A program made the position numbers and the translations under genes. DNA of 40,438 nucleotides from Chloroflexota bacterium. GTDB lineage: Bacteria > Chloroflexota > Anaerolineae > Aggregatilineales > J027. Shown here in pieces: positions 1 to 8,691 of this stretch (position 1 is its first letter; every line of letters begins with the position of its first letter). Below the pieces are notes generated by a model that was not told the DNA's origin, did not search any database, and worked only from the letters and a program-made list of their open reading frames with translations. The stretch is taken from assembly GCA_016234595.1 (NCBI GenBank), contig JACRBG010000013.1, positions 1 through 40,438 of the forward strand, read 5' to 3'.

Positions 1-1
1 G

Positions 2-1345
2 ACCAGCCGTGGTGGTGCTACCAGCCATGCGGCAGTCGTGGCCCGTCAATTTGGTGTACCCTGTGTCTGTGGTGCGGAAGCGCTGGACATCAACGTCCGT
101 GACCGTGTCATGAAGGTCGGCGACACCGAAGTTCATGAAGGCGATACTATTTCAATTGACGGCTCAACCGGGGAAGTTTTCATCGGTGAAATCAAGCGCG
201 TTGAACCCGATTTTGCTCGTGAAAAATATCTACAAAAATTATTGACATGGGCTGATGAATTCCGCCGCTTGGGGATTTATGCCAATGCCGATTATCCACA
301 AGATGCCCACCGCGCCCGTGAATATGGAGCCGAAGGTGTAGGTTTGTGCCGTACGGAGCATATGTTCTTCCAAGAAGATCGTTTGCCAATTGTACAGGCG
401 ATGATTTTGTCGGAACCCAATAGTGCCGAAGAAGCCGAAGAACTCGAGAAACTGCTGCACTTCCAATATGACGACTTCTATGGCATTTTCAAGGCGATGG
501 AAGGCCAACCCGTCATTATCCGTTTGCTCGACCCACCGCTGCATGAATTCATGCCCGACCACGAACAATTGGTTCGTCAGGTGGTCGGTCTGCGTTTGAT
601 GGGCAACCGTCCCAACGAACTGACCCGCACCGAGAATTTACTGGCGGCAGTTGAAGGCCTCCGCGAATTTAACCCTATGCTGGGCCTGCGCGGCGTGCGT
701 TTGGGGATCACCCGTCCAGCCATTACTGGGATGCAGGTGCGTGCTTTGTTTGAAGCAGCGTGCCAATTGAAACTCGAAGGCGTAGATGTTCATCCTGAAG
801 TCATGATCGCTGTGACCAACCACGCGAATGAAGTTAAGTTCGTGCGCGACCTTATCATCCAAATCGCGGATGATGTTATGGCTCGCATGAAGGTTAAGGT
901 CGAATACAAAGTCGGGACAATGATTGAACTGCCCCGTGCTGCCATCACCGCCCATAAGATGGCCGAGTATTCGGAATTTTTCTCCTTCGGGACAAATGAC
1001 CTGACCCAGACGACGTTCGGTATTAGCCGCGACGACGCTGAAGGCAAATTCCTGCTGAACTATGTTGAACAGGGTATCCTGCCAGAGAATCCCTTCCAAG
1101 TCATTGACGAAGACGGCGTAGGCTATCTGATTAAATTGGCCGTTGAACGTGGTCGTAAGCAACGCCCCGAACTCGAAGTCGGGATTTGCGGCGAACATGG
1201 TGGCGAACCCAAGAGTATTGATTTCTGCCATCGCGCCAATCTGAACTATGTCAGTTGCTCACCCTTCCGCGTCCCTGTGGCCCGGTTGGCAGCGGCTCAC
1301 GCAGCTTTGAAAGATAAGGGCCAGTCTTCTAAAGAAGACCTCTAA
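2..1345 (+). CDS. ppdK: Pyruvate, phosphate dikinase, C-terminal part (5' end outside window)
   Basis: PPDK interconverts pyruvate, ATP and phosphate with PEP, AMP and pyrophosphate in the cytoplasm. The reading frame is open from base 2, so the gene begins upstream; the GTG at 38 is not its start. The first codons give TSRGGATSHAAVVAR, the swivelling phosphohistidine motif, with the catalytic His at 26-28. The PEP-binding TIM barrel follows and ends with GICGEHGGEP, whose Cys (1187-1189) is the catalytic acid, then the usual SCSPFRVPVARLAAAHA tail. The 447 visible residues match the family from the swivel domain to the C-terminus; the nucleotide-binding domain is missing only because of the window edge. 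It converges with the hydrogenase operon. Confidence 0.97.
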   Translation, partial: TSRGGATSHAAVVARQFGVPCVCGAEALDINVRDRVMKVGDTEVHEGDTISIDGSTGEVFIGEIKRVEPDFAREKYLQKLLTWADEFRRLGIYANADYPQDAHRAREYGAEGVGLCRTEHMFFQEDRLPIVQAMILSEPNSAEEAEELEKLLHFQYDDFYGIFKAMEGQPVIIRLLDPPLHEFMPDHEQLVRQVVGLRLMGNRPNELTRTENLLAAVEGLREFNPMLGLRGVRLGITRPAITGMQVRALFEAACQLKLEGVDVHPEVMIAVTNHANEVKFVRDLIIQIADDVMARMKVKVEYKVGTMIELPRAAITAHKMAEYSEFFSFGTNDLTQTTFGISRDDAEGKFLLNYVEQGILPENPFQVIDEDGVGYLIKLAVERGRKQRPELEVGICGEHGGEPKSIDFCHRANLNYVSCSPFRVPVARLAAAHAALKDKGQSSKEDL

Positions 1346-1368
1346 ACTCAGCTAATAAGCACTTTGAG

Positions 1369-1396
1369 AAGGGCGGGTTCACAAAAACTCGCCCTT
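1369..1396 (+). terminator. Stem-loop terminator after ppdK
   Basis: A 9-bp stem (left arm 1369-1377 AAGGGCGGG, right arm 1388-1396 CTCGCCCTT, one G-U pair) with a 10-base loop lies 24 bases after the ppdK stop. It is followed by a short T-rich stretch (TTGATTT). It sits between two convergent genes and would end ppdK transcription; the T-rich tail is only on the + strand side. Confidence 0.75.
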
Positions 1397-1402
1397 TTGA
1401 TT

Positions 1403-1864
1403 TCAATGGTTATGTAAAGTCTGAATCTCAGCCGAAATTTGGCGGATGACCTCGTGAGCGGCCTTTTCGACCGTTGGGGTGATGGGTGCCCCGGCGGTAA
1501 AATCCTCGCCCTCGATGCCATAAATGGTAAGTTGCGGGGGGAGTTGCCCCAGTACCCGTGCCATTTCGACGGCCTCAGCCACACTAAAGGCATGGGTGGA
1601 GTACGAGAAAAATTGGGAGGGGAGGGATTGAACATGGGCCAAAAAACGATAGATAGTTCCACTCGGTTGACCCGCCGAAACCGCATCAATTAAATATACC
1701 GTTTCGGCATCTGCCCACGCTTCCATCAAAGCCACCCCCTCCCCGGTGGCCTCGACAAAAGTGGTGTCTGGCAGGGGCTGATAACGCAGGAGGCGTACGA
1801 CAAGTCGTCCCACAACATCATCACCGCGTAATTCGTTACCAACCCCAATGCACAGCACCGACAT
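1403..1864 (-). CDS. [NiFe]-hydrogenase maturation protease
   Basis: This 153-residue protein belongs to the HycI/HybD/HoxW family. These endopeptidases cut the C-terminal tail off the hydrogenase large subunit once nickel is in place. The N-terminus has GVGNELRGDD. The nickel-sensing residues appear as D16, D60 and H91, aligning with E16, D62 and H93 of E. coli HybD. It is the last gene of the hydrogenase operon, starting 4 bases after the large-subunit stop, and the large subunit just upstream carries a cleavable tail. No other Hyp accessory gene is in the window. Confidence 0.93.
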   Translation of the reverse strand: MSVLCIGVGNELRGDDVVGRLVVRLLRYQPLPDTTFVEATGEGVALMEAWADAETVYLIDAVSAGQPSGTIYRFLAHVQSLPSQFFSYSTHAFSVAEAVEMARVLGQLPPQLTIYGIEGEDFTAGAPITPTVEKAAHEVIRQISAEIQTLHNH

Positions 1865-1868
1865 AACG

Positions 1869-3158
1869 TTACTCTCGGTCTAACTCCAATTTTAGGTAAT
1901 GTGTCGAACACGAAATGCAGGGATCATAGTTCCGCACAGCCTGTTCACATTGCCATACCAACTGATCTTGGGGCAAGTCAAGCGCCTGCTCAACAAAATG
2001 CCACACATCCTTTTCAATCGTTTTCTGATTTTGCGAGGTTGGCGGTGTGATCTTAGCATCCAAAATCGCACCATCTTCGTCAATCCGATAACGATGATAG
2101 AGAATGCCGCGTGGGGCCTCAGTACAACCGCAACCCATACCAGCGTGGGGGGTGGTTTCAACATAAGGATAAGCTGGACGTTCATACTGCTCGATAATGC
2201 GGAGTGCTTCCTCAATGGCATACAGCGTTTCAATTGCCCGCACAATGATGCTCTTGAAAGGATTTTGCACCGGTGGTTCAAGGCCTATATCTTGAGCAAT
2301 TTTTTGAATGTGACTCGGCAGCTTATCGAAATTCAAGTTATAGCGGGCCAGTGGCCCAACAAAATAATTATCAGTGCCGCGCAACACTGAATGAAGCGCG
2401 GTTGAATGTTCGACATGCTCTTCGCGGAAGAATTCCTCATATTGCTGCACCGTGATGTCTAGCCCCTTGCTTGAGACCACATGGCCCTCATTAAAGGGAT
2501 ATTCATCTGGGTGGCGCAGCGCGACAAACTCGTAATCCTGCTCAAAGTCAGGATAGGGCAGAGTAGCGACCCACAAGATTGTCTCAATCGCCGCCTCACG
2601 CGCCCATTCTAGATTTTCCTTGAGTGGTAGCATTTCGCGTTTGGTGGGAACACGGTAGAAACCGCCGACCCGCACATTGATAGGGTGAATTTCCCGCCCA
2701 CCAATTAGGGTGACGATTTCATTGCCGATTTTTTTCATCCGCAGACCACGCTTGACAGCATCAGGAAAATCCTTTGCCAGTTGAATAGCATCCTGATAAC
2801 CCAAGAAATCTGGTGCATGGAGCATATAGACATGCAGTACGTGGCTTTCAATCCATTCGCCACAATACAGCAAACGTCGCAGTTCCCGAAGTTGCCCTTC
2901 AACCTTGATACCTAATGCATCTTCCATCGCATGGATGGAACTCATCTGATAGGCCACTGGACAGATACCGCATATACGGGCAGTGATGTCGGGAGCTTCA
3001 GTATATTGGCGGCCCTGCAGAAACGCCTCAAAGAAACGGGGCGGCTCAAAGAGTTTCAGCTTGACTTCTTGTACCTTGTCGTTGCGGACTTTGACGTATA
3101 GGCCGCCTTCGCCCTCAACCCGCGAGAGCATGTCTACTTTAATCGTCGTCGTGCTCAT
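1869..3158 (-). CDS. hydA: [NiFe]-hydrogenase alpha (large, catalytic) subunit, group 3b type
   Basis: The large subunit holds the Ni-Fe(CN)2CO centre that splits or makes H2. The N-terminal nickel motif is RICGIC (C63, C66) and the C-terminal one is DPCISCSTH (C414, C417, H420). The nine residues after H420 should be removed by the downstream protease. The 429-residue length and the partner set (FAD/NAD(P) gamma, Fe-S beta, small delta) point to the soluble NADP(H)-linked group 3b, the sulfhydrogenase type. The start ATG has AAGGAGAG at good spacing and overlaps the small-subunit gene by 20 bases, suggesting coupled translation. The subgroup call rests on operon composition, not on a tree. 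Confidence 0.95.
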   Translation of the reverse strand: MSTTTIKVDMLSRVEGEGGLYVKVRNDKVQEVKLKLFEPPRFFEAFLQGRQYTEAPDITARICGICPVAYQMSSIHAMEDALGIKVEGQLRELRRLLYCGEWIESHVLHVYMLHAPDFLGYQDAIQLAKDFPDAVKRGLRMKKIGNEIVTLIGGREIHPINVRVGGFYRVPTKREMLPLKENLEWAREAAIETILWVATLPYPDFEQDYEFVALRHPDEYPFNEGHVVSSKGLDITVQQYEEFFREEHVEHSTALHSVLRGTDNYFVGPLARYNLNFDKLPSHIQKIAQDIGLEPPVQNPFKSIIVRAIETLYAIEEALRIIEQYERPAYPYVETTPHAGMGCGCTEAPRGILYHRYRIDEDGAILDAKITPPTSQNQKTIEKDVWHFVEQALDLPQDQLVWQCEQAVRNYDPCISCSTHYLKLELDRE

Positions 3159-3933
3159 GCGCTTGACTCTCCTTTCGGAAGGCTTCGGAATAGGCGTTAA
3201 ATCCTCGGAAAGCCCGTACTAAGCCTTCCTCGTCCACGCCTAAGGCTTGCCATTGGGCACTTAGTGAGGCTGTATTGGGGGTTTCCATGGGGCCGAAACA
3301 GCCATAACATCCACGATGGTAGGCTGGACATAACGCGCCGCAACCTGCATGGGTGACGGGCCCTAAACACGGTGTACCGGAGGCGACCATGACACAGGTG
3401 GTTCCGCGCCGCTTGCATTCCACACAGACGCTGTAAGCCGGAGTGTTGGGCTTACGGCCATGTAGATAGGCGCTGAGAACTTCGACCAACTGATATTTGT
3501 TGATTGGACAGCCGCGCAGTTCAAAATCTACAAAGACATGTTCGGCAATCGGGGTTGAACGCTCAAGTGTTTCGATGTAGGAGGGGCGGGCATAGACAAT
3601 GCGGATAAAGTCATCTACGTTTTTGAAATTGCGCAGAGCTTGAATCCCGCCGGAAGTGGCACAAGCCCCAATCGTCACCAAGAATTTGGAATTGGCACGG
3701 ATTTGCTGGATGCGTTTGGCATCGTGATAGGTCGTGACTGATCCCTCGACCAATGAGACATCATAGGGGCCGCGCACCACAGCACGGGTGGCCTCTGGAA
3801 AATAGGCAATTTCGACTGCTCCCGCGACCACCAATAATTCATCTTCACAATCGAGAATGCTCAATTGACAACCGTCACACGAAGCAAATTTCCAAACAGC
3901 CAGCTTAGGTTTTTGTTTCTTCTCGTGAGTCAT
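3139..3933 (-). CDS. hydD: [NiFe]-hydrogenase delta (small, Fe-S) subunit
   Basis: The small subunit carries the Fe-S clusters that lead electrons away from the Ni-Fe site. The proximal-cluster motif CDGCQLS (C19, C22) is followed by IGACATSGG and RGCPIN. A Cys-rich C-terminal region follows ([11 protein letters not shown], then [24 protein letters not shown]) that would hold the medial and distal clusters. I chose the ATG at 3933 (264 residues) because AGGGGAGG-like GGGAGGTC lies 7 bases upstream, inside the end of the gamma gene; 39 extra codons upstream look unlike the family. There is no Tat signal, so the enzyme is cytoplasmic. Confidence 0.94.
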   Translation of the reverse strand: MTHEKKQKPKLAVWKFASCDGCQLSILDCEDELLVVAGAVEIAYFPEATRAVVRGPYDVSLVEGSVTTYHDAKRIQQIRANSKFLVTIGACATSGGIQALRNFKNVDDFIRIVYARPSYIETLERSTPIAEHVFVDFELRGCPINKYQLVEVLSAYLHGRKPNTPAYSVCVECKRRGTTCVMVASGTPCLGPVTHAGCGALCPAYHRGCYGCFGPMETPNTASLSAQWQALGVDEEGLVRAFRGFNAYSEAFRKESQAHEHDDD

Positions 3934-3935
3934 CT

Positions 3936-4805
3936 TTAGACCTCCCACTGCGCCAGCCAGCTTTGAAGCTGGGGATAAGTAAACACCGGCCCGTCTTTGC
4001 AGATAAAGGTCGGCCCAAACTGGCAGTGCCCACACAGACCAATGGCACACTTCATATTGCGCTCCATTGAAAGGGCGATCCCGTCACCCCGCACGCCACG
4101 TTTTTGTAATTCAATGGCGGTAAAACGCATCATCACTTCGGGGCCGCAGACCATCGCCACCGCATTAAGGGCATCAAATGGCGCTTTGGGGATCAACTTG
4201 GTGACGACGCCCACATTGCCATGCCAATCACTGTCACCATAATCCACTGTGACAAAGATTTCGAGGTCAAAACGGGCACGCCATTTTTCAAGTTCCTTGC
4301 GGAACAGAATATCTTCCGGACTACGGGTGCCATAGAGCAGCACAATTTTGCCATAGCGGTCACGGTGGGCTAAGGTTTGATAAAGAACTGGACGTAAGGG
4401 GGCTAGGCCGATCCCACCCGCGACGAGGATGACATCACAACCTTCAGCGTCGCTGACAGGCCAGCCTGTTCCAAATGGGCCACGTACCCCCAACACGTCA
4501 CCCGCTTTAAGTTTGCTCATCGCTTTGGTTACCGACCCTACGATGCGGGTGGTGTGAACAAGCATGGCGGGTTGGTTCGGGTCGCCGCTGATGGAAACGG
4601 GGATTTCGCCTACCCCGAAGATATAAAGCATGTTGAATTGGCCGGGGACAAAGGTAAAGAGTCGCTCCGATGCAATTGGCTCTAGTTCGAGGGTAAAGGT
4701 GTCATAGGATTCTTTCATAACGCGCTTCACCCGAAATGGCTCTGGTTGCATTGGGTTTGCCAATTGTTTTTGGGTCATAAGAGGTGTTTTAGTCAGATTA
4801 ATCAT
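3936..4805 (-). CDS. hydG: Hydrogenase gamma subunit, FAD/NAD(P)-binding diaphorase
   Basis: This ferredoxin-NADP reductase-like subunit passes electrons between NAD(P)(H) and the hydrogenase Fe-S chain. An FAD-binding barrel covers about residues 20-110, then a nucleotide-binding Rossmann domain starts at [16 protein letters not shown]-terminal [2Fe-2S] loop has the Cys pattern [17 protein letters not shown]. The length of 289 residues is typical of HydG and of the related SudA and PyrK proteins. The start overlaps the upstream stop by 8 bases (ATGATTAA) with AGGTG before it; an internal ATG at codon 10 is possible. Confidence 0.92.
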   Translation of the reverse strand: MINLTKTPLMTQKQLANPMQPEPFRVKRVMKESYDTFTLELEPIASERLFTFVPGQFNMLYIFGVGEIPVSISGDPNQPAMLVHTTRIVGSVTKAMSKLKAGDVLGVRGPFGTGWPVSDAEGCDVILVAGGIGLAPLRPVLYQTLAHRDRYGKIVLLYGTRSPEDILFRKELEKWRARFDLEIFVTVDYGDSDWHGNVGVVTKLIPKAPFDALNAVAMVCGPEVMMRFTAIELQKRGVRGDGIALSMERNMKCAIGLCGHCQFGPTFICKDGPVFTYPQLQSWLAQWEV

Positions 4806-5250
4806 AGAGTTTCAGCACCTGTAGTCGGGTTTGCTGCAATCGGTCAGCTAGCACCGTGTTAAACCGCTGCATCATCAGATAGCCAAGTGTATGATCATTT
4901 TCGCACTTCATGCGTAGGCATTTGCCATCCATCGCCACTGCACGGGTCAACTTGACGGCTTTGGCGTCAAAGTGCCATTGATAAGGGGCGAATAGCCACG
5001 ACCAACCGAGGACATCATCTTCCTGTAAAGTCTCGATGGTGATAGGGCCACGTCGGGGGTCATGAATTTCCAGCGCGACATGCCCATGCCGAATGACATA
5101 AAATACATTGGCCTCTTGACCTTCACGGAAAATGTATTGTCCCGCCTCAAAAATGACATTAGTGGCACAGCCTGCCATCAATTCCAGATACTCAGGCTTA
5201 AAATCTTTGAAAAACTCATGCTCATGCAAAAGCTCATCCAACGTTTTCAT
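4798..5250 (-). CDS. Cyclic-nucleotide-binding-domain protein inside the hydrogenase operon
   Basis: The 150-residue protein is a single CRP/CAP-like effector domain without the helix-turn-helix that a transcription factor would have. The beta-roll is recognisable ([28 protein letters not shown]). The phosphate-binding cassette is degenerate: where cAMP binders have FGE and RxA(T/V), this one has VLGWSWL and HFDAKAV. It may therefore not bind cAMP. It overlaps the beta gene by 17 bases and the gamma gene by 8, so it is made together with the hydrogenase. A regulatory or assembly role on the enzyme is inferred. Confidence 0.85.
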   Translation of the reverse strand: MKTLDELLHEHEFFKDFKPEYLELMAGCATNVIFEAGQYIFREGQEANVFYVIRHGHVALEIHDPRRGPITIETLQEDDVLGWSWLFAPYQWHFDAKAVKLTRAVAMDGKCLRMKCENDHTLGYLMMQRFNTVLADRLQQTRLQVLKLYD

Positions 5251-6406
5251 TGCTCACCTCTTTTTTCGCCTCGGCTGTACCCTTGGTCTGACGAATGGCT
5301 TCAAGTTCAGCGGTTATGTCAATCCCTGCCGGACACCACGTAATGCAGCGCCCGCACCCCACACAGCCGAGCGTGCCAAATTGATCTATCCAAGTGGCTA
5401 ATTTATGGGTCATCCATTGGCGATAGCGCGATTTAGAGGTATAGCGCACGCTGCCACCGTGAATGTAGGAAAAATCCATCGTAAAGCACGAGTCCCATTT
5501 GCGAGTACGTTCCGCTTGCTGACCTGTTAAATCGGTCATGTCCTCAACGGTGGTGCAGAAGCAGGTGGGGCAGACCATCGTGCAATTGGTACAGGCCAAG
5601 CACCGCTGGGCAATATCATCCCACCGCGCATTTTCAAAATTGGCATAGAGCAATTCTTTAATGCCATCGGTGTTCAAATACCGCTTCATTTGGGTGGCAG
5701 TTTGATCGGTGATGGACTTGGGAAGTTTGGCCTCCCGTTTATCAGCAGCGCGAACAGACAATTGCTCAACCACCTGCCGTCCCCGCTCCGTACCAATTTC
5801 CACCACAAAGTAATGCGTTTCAGGGTCAATTACCTCAGTAAGTGCCAAATCATAGCCTGTCTCAACTTTGGGGCCAGTATTGACTGAGGTGCAGAAACAT
5901 GTGCCCCCTGCTTGTCCACAGTTGACAGCGACCATAAATAGATTTTCGCGGTTGGCGTGATAGGTGGGGTCAACATAATCGCCTTCTAGGAAAATCTTAT
6001 CTTGGATGGCAATGGCATGAAGTTCGCAAGCGCGTACCCCAATAAAAGCCATGGGTTGGGATTTTTCTGGCTCTGGGGCCACTTCGAAACTGCCATTGGC
6101 GAGGGTAGCTTGCCAAAGTCGGACTTGGGAGGGATAGAGGAATTTCTTCCATGATTGGGGAGCGATGACGTAACCAAAAAACGCCTCATCCGCGCGACTG
6201 ATTAGGCGATAGGTCGCGGCGTTTTGTTCATCTGTCCAACCAATGGGAAGATCGGTGACGGAGGTGATGTCGTCGTAAGTTACGGCGTTGTGGTCAAGGG
6301 TTGGGCCAATGACCCGATAGCCCATGTCCACAAGCACATCTATGAGTTGTTGAAAATCAGCACTCTCTAAAACGTATTTGGTATTGCTACTGATATTCAA
6401 AGTCAT
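5234..6406 (-). CDS. hydB: Hydrogenase beta subunit, 4Fe-4S electron-transfer protein
   Basis: The beta subunit of group 3b enzymes carries extra clusters and is tied to the elemental-sulfur or polysulfide reductase activity of sulfhydrogenases. Near the C-terminus are two cluster motifs, [12 protein letters not shown] followed by CFCTTVEDM, and [16 protein letters not shown]. The N-terminal half resembles the HydB/AsrA domain with [13 protein letters not shown]. It is the first gene of the operon. I prefer the ATG at 6406 (390 residues) because AAAGGA sits 8 bases before it; the ATG at 6415 has that sequence directly against it. Confidence 0.93.
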   Translation of the reverse strand: MTLNISSNTKYVLESADFQQLIDVLVDMGYRVIGPTLDHNAVTYDDITSVTDLPIGWTDEQNAATYRLISRADEAFFGYVIAPQSWKKFLYPSQVRLWQATLANGSFEVAPEPEKSQPMAFIGVRACELHAIAIQDKIFLEGDYVDPTYHANRENLFMVAVNCGQAGGTCFCTSVNTGPKVETGYDLALTEVIDPETHYFVVEIGTERGRQVVEQLSVRAADKREAKLPKSITDQTATQMKRYLNTDGIKELLYANFENARWDDIAQRCLACTNCTMVCPTCFCTTVEDMTDLTGQQAERTRKWDSCFTMDFSYIHGGSVRYTSKSRYRQWMTHKLATWIDQFGTLGCVGCGRCITWCPAGIDITAELEAIRQTKGTAEAKKEVSNENVG

Positions 6407-6447
6407 CCACACCATCCTTTGGCTCTAACAATGATGACGACGATGAC

Positions 6448-6476
6448 CGTATAAAAAATAAGCTCTAGCTCAACAA
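6448..6476 (-). promoter_or_regulatory. Possible promoter of the hydrogenase operon
   Basis: Upstream of hydB on the minus strand, TTGTTG (6476-6471) and TATACG (6453-6448) are separated by 17 bases within an AT-rich stretch. Both hexamers match the sigma-70 consensus only partly, so this is a weak prediction placed where a promoter is needed. Confidence 0.3.
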
Positions 6477-6535
6477 AACCTTTTTAAATAGATTATTTCA
6501 TTACTTCTACAATAAGCCCTCCTGTAGATAACGAG

Positions 6536-6592
6536 GAGTACCACACATCATGTCTTTGGTGACCGTTTCATCACCATTTGGGTGTGGTACTC
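6536..6592. repeat. Two-part inverted repeat between the hydrogenase operon and the NrfD gene
   Basis: Arms GAGTACCACAC (6536-6546) and GTGTGGTACTC (6582-6592) are perfectly complementary over 11 bp. Inside lies a second perfect stem, TGGTGA (6557-6562) with TCACCA (6571-6576) and an 8-base loop. Neither side carries a T-run, so it is not a standard intrinsic terminator. It lies 14 bases after the NrfD-gene stop, where it could protect that message's 3' end or end it by another route. Confidence 0.7.
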
Positions 6593-6605
6593 GCTATAAG
6601 ATTCC

Positions 6606-7865
6606 CTAATCACCCGCTGGTGCAGGTGCGCCTACAATCGAAACAACGACTTCCTCGGTTAACTCATCGGGTTCGCCTCGGAAGGCAGGCAGATAACGCA
6701 TTCCTAATGAGAAAATGAGCGTCAGGCCAGCGACAATCCCTATTGAAGTTCCGATTTCTGTCCACGCTGGGAAATAATGCGATACCAATGGACTTGTCAC
6801 CGCAGGGTGCTCGGTCAAGGGTTCGGTAAAGGCCAACAGGGTTGTATCTAAACGATTAGCGACTAGACCGCCCATGGTCAACCCGCTGCCAATCAACAGC
6901 ATGGCAACACTTTGGTTATTGCGGGCACGAATCAAGAGATAGGCCGCCAATAAGCCACCCAAAATAATTTCCCATGACCAGAATGACACGGCAAATGACC
7001 CCGACATCAATGAAGTAAATGCTTCGGTACGCCCCGGTGAATAGCCATAATTCCCAACCGTTGTGTCCCAAAAACGCATATACAGATAGACCAACAAAAT
7101 GGCCCCGGCGACTTGCCCCACCTCGAACAACACAGGCATTGGCACAAGGGTGCGTTTTTTAAGCCACTGCACAATGAGTGTCATATGAACCGAAAAAGCC
7201 ATGCCTGCTGCTACTGCTGAAACAATAAACAGCAAGGGCATGGTGGCACGGAACAAGGAAGCCCGCCCAACCACGACTCCATAGGTTCCGCCGAGACTGG
7301 ATTGGTGTAGCAAGGAGAGGCACATCCCAATTACGGCTAGCAGTGGGGCAAAATGATGGACAGTATGCCCTAAATGGCGCAGTCGTTTAAAACGATCAAA
7401 TATGGGGAGTTCTACCACCATCGGGAAGACTTCCAATGTTAGGACAGAGAAGTATAAGGTGATACACATGGTCACTTCCCACAGCATCGAGTGGATATTC
7501 CAATAGACCCACCCGTGCCAGAAGCGATCAGGCCGCCCGATGTCAAGGACAAGGCACATCAGCGCCCCGCTGTATCCCAATAGACCAACAAAAACAGCGA
7601 CGCGAGCCAATGGTTGATAGGACTCACGCCCCAGCAGATAGGTCAGGGCCGAGAGCGAAAATGCTCCCGCCGCTAAGCCAATGCACGAAAGATCGAGGGT
7701 AATCCAAAGACCCCATGGCGCACCATCGGTTAGATTGGTGACTTCTAGTCCTTTGTAAAAGACCCAAAAGCCAGAGAATAGACCGAAGGAAATGGGGAGC
7801 AGGAGGAAAGCCACCCACCACCAAAATGGATGGACTAAGGCCAGCTGTTTACGGATTGTTTGCAT
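6606..7865 (-). CDS. NrfD/HybB-type quinone-reactive membrane subunit
   Basis: This 419-residue hydrophobic protein of the NrfD/PsrC superfamily has about ten predicted membrane helices and resembles HybB-like subunits. Such proteins exchange electrons between the quinone pool and a periplasmic-side ferredoxin subunit. Recognisable features are GAPWGLWITLDLSCIGLAAGAF near helix 2 and GRPDRFWHGWVYWNIHSMLWE, typical of the family. The ATG at 7865 is chosen because AAAGGAG lies 8 bases upstream; the longer frame would run back into the ferredoxin gene. It is last in a three-gene operon with the ferredoxin and the multiheme cytochrome. Confidence 0.9.
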   Translation of the reverse strand: MQTIRKQLALVHPFWWWVAFLLLPISFGLFSGFWVFYKGLEVTNLTDGAPWGLWITLDLSCIGLAAGAFSLSALTYLLGRESYQPLARVAVFVGLLGYSGALMCLVLDIGRPDRFWHGWVYWNIHSMLWEVTMCITLYFSVLTLEVFPMVVELPIFDRFKRLRHLGHTVHHFAPLLAVIGMCLSLLHQSSLGGTYGVVVGRASLFRATMPLLFIVSAVAAGMAFSVHMTLIVQWLKKRTLVPMPVLFEVGQVAGAILLVYLYMRFWDTTVGNYGYSPGRTEAFTSLMSGSFAVSFWSWEIILGGLLAAYLLIRARNNQSVAMLLIGSGLTMGGLVANRLDTTLLAFTEPLTEHPAVTSPLVSHYFPAWTEIGTSIGIVAGLTLIFSLGMRYLPAFRGEPDELTEEVVVSIVGAPAPAGD

Positions 7866-7878
7866 CGTTGAGGCTCCT

Positions 7879-8691
7879 TTACGCTGGCTCATTTGGCAAT
7901 AGATAGAATACACGCGGGTTGGTACCAAGATCAGAACGTAGTACCACCGATTGACGACCCACTAGACGTTTAGCGGCAGGGCTGTTGGGGTCGCGCAGAT
8001 CGCCAAAATTACGCGCCTCGGTCGGGCAGATCACACAACAAGCCGGAGTGGCAGCGGCGTCAATACCGGGGGTGAGACCACGTTCAGCTGCCTTATCCAA
8101 ACGATGGGCACAGAAAGTGCATTTTTCGACTACACCACGTGGACGGCGCGGAATTTCGGGTGTTCCCCATGTAGGCACTTGCTCATTCACACCATCGTTT
8201 TTGTCCCAGTTAAAAACACGCACACCATAGGGGCAGGCGACCATGCAGTACCGACAACCGATGCAGCGGTCATAATCCATCGCTACCAAGCCATCTTCGC
8301 GGTGATAGGTGGCCTTGACCGGGCAAACTTCAACACACGGGGCATGTTCACAGTGCATACAGGGGCGTGTGATAAAGACAGGTTTAGAAAAACTGTCCTC
8401 GTCTTCAATGATAATGTTCCATAGGTGACTGTCGGCGGTGTCGTTGGTCGCTTGGCAGGCATACACACAGCGCCGACATCCAATACACGCTTCCAAATCA
8501 ATCACCATTGCCCAATAGGGGCCGCCTTTATTCACTTCGCTCTCGTTGGCTTCGCCCAGTGGGTCTTCATGAACCATAAACCACTTATAAAGGCGATCCG
8601 AGCCAAACAGACTGACCCCTAACCCCGCCGCAAGCAGGAAAAACTCACGGCGGGTCATTTCACGGGTACGTGCTTTGGTTGGGGTACTCAT
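7879..8691 (-). CDS. Tat-exported ferredoxin with four [4Fe-4S] sites (HybA/NrfC type)
   Basis: This electron-wire subunit would link the NrfD protein to the multiheme cytochrome. The N-terminus has a twin-arginine motif, TRREFFLLAAG, and a hydrophobic stretch without an obvious cleavage site, so it may stay as an anchor. Four Cys clusters follow: CIGCRRCVYAC, CMHCEHAPCVEVCP, CIGCRYCMVACP, and CTFCAHR with ACCVICP. Residue count (270) fits HybA/NrfC/DsrO proteins. Its start overlaps the cytochrome stop by four bases (ATGA), so the two are translationally coupled. Confidence 0.93.
   Translation of the reverse strand: MSTPTKARTREMTRREFFLLAAGLGVSLFGSDRLYKWFMVHEDPLGEANESEVNKGGPYWAMVIDLEACIGCRRCVYACQATNDTADSHLWNIIIEDEDSFSKPVFITRPCMHCEHAPCVEVCPVKATYHREDGLVAMDYDRCIGCRYCMVACPYGVRVFNWDKNDGVNEQVPTWGTPEIPRRPRGVVEKCTFCAHRLDKAAERGLTPGIDAAATPACCVICPTEARNFGDLRDPNSPAAKRLVGRQSVVLRSDLGTNPRVFYLLPNEPA

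Noticed and set aside
638-1231. 197-codon antisense frame within ppdK
   Set aside because: It is the shadow of the real gene; no ribosome site or family resemblance.
38-1345. GTG at 38 as the start of the dikinase gene
   Set aside because: The frame is open to the window edge and the codons before it encode the conserved phosphohistidine motif, so the gene begins upstream.
3934-4050. 39-codon upstream extension of the hydrogenase small subunit
   Set aside because: It lies inside the gamma gene in another frame, and a strong ribosome site marks the internal ATG at 3933.
6536-6592. Intrinsic terminator reading of the nested inverted repeat
   Set aside because: No T-run follows the stem on either strand, so I list it only as a repeat.
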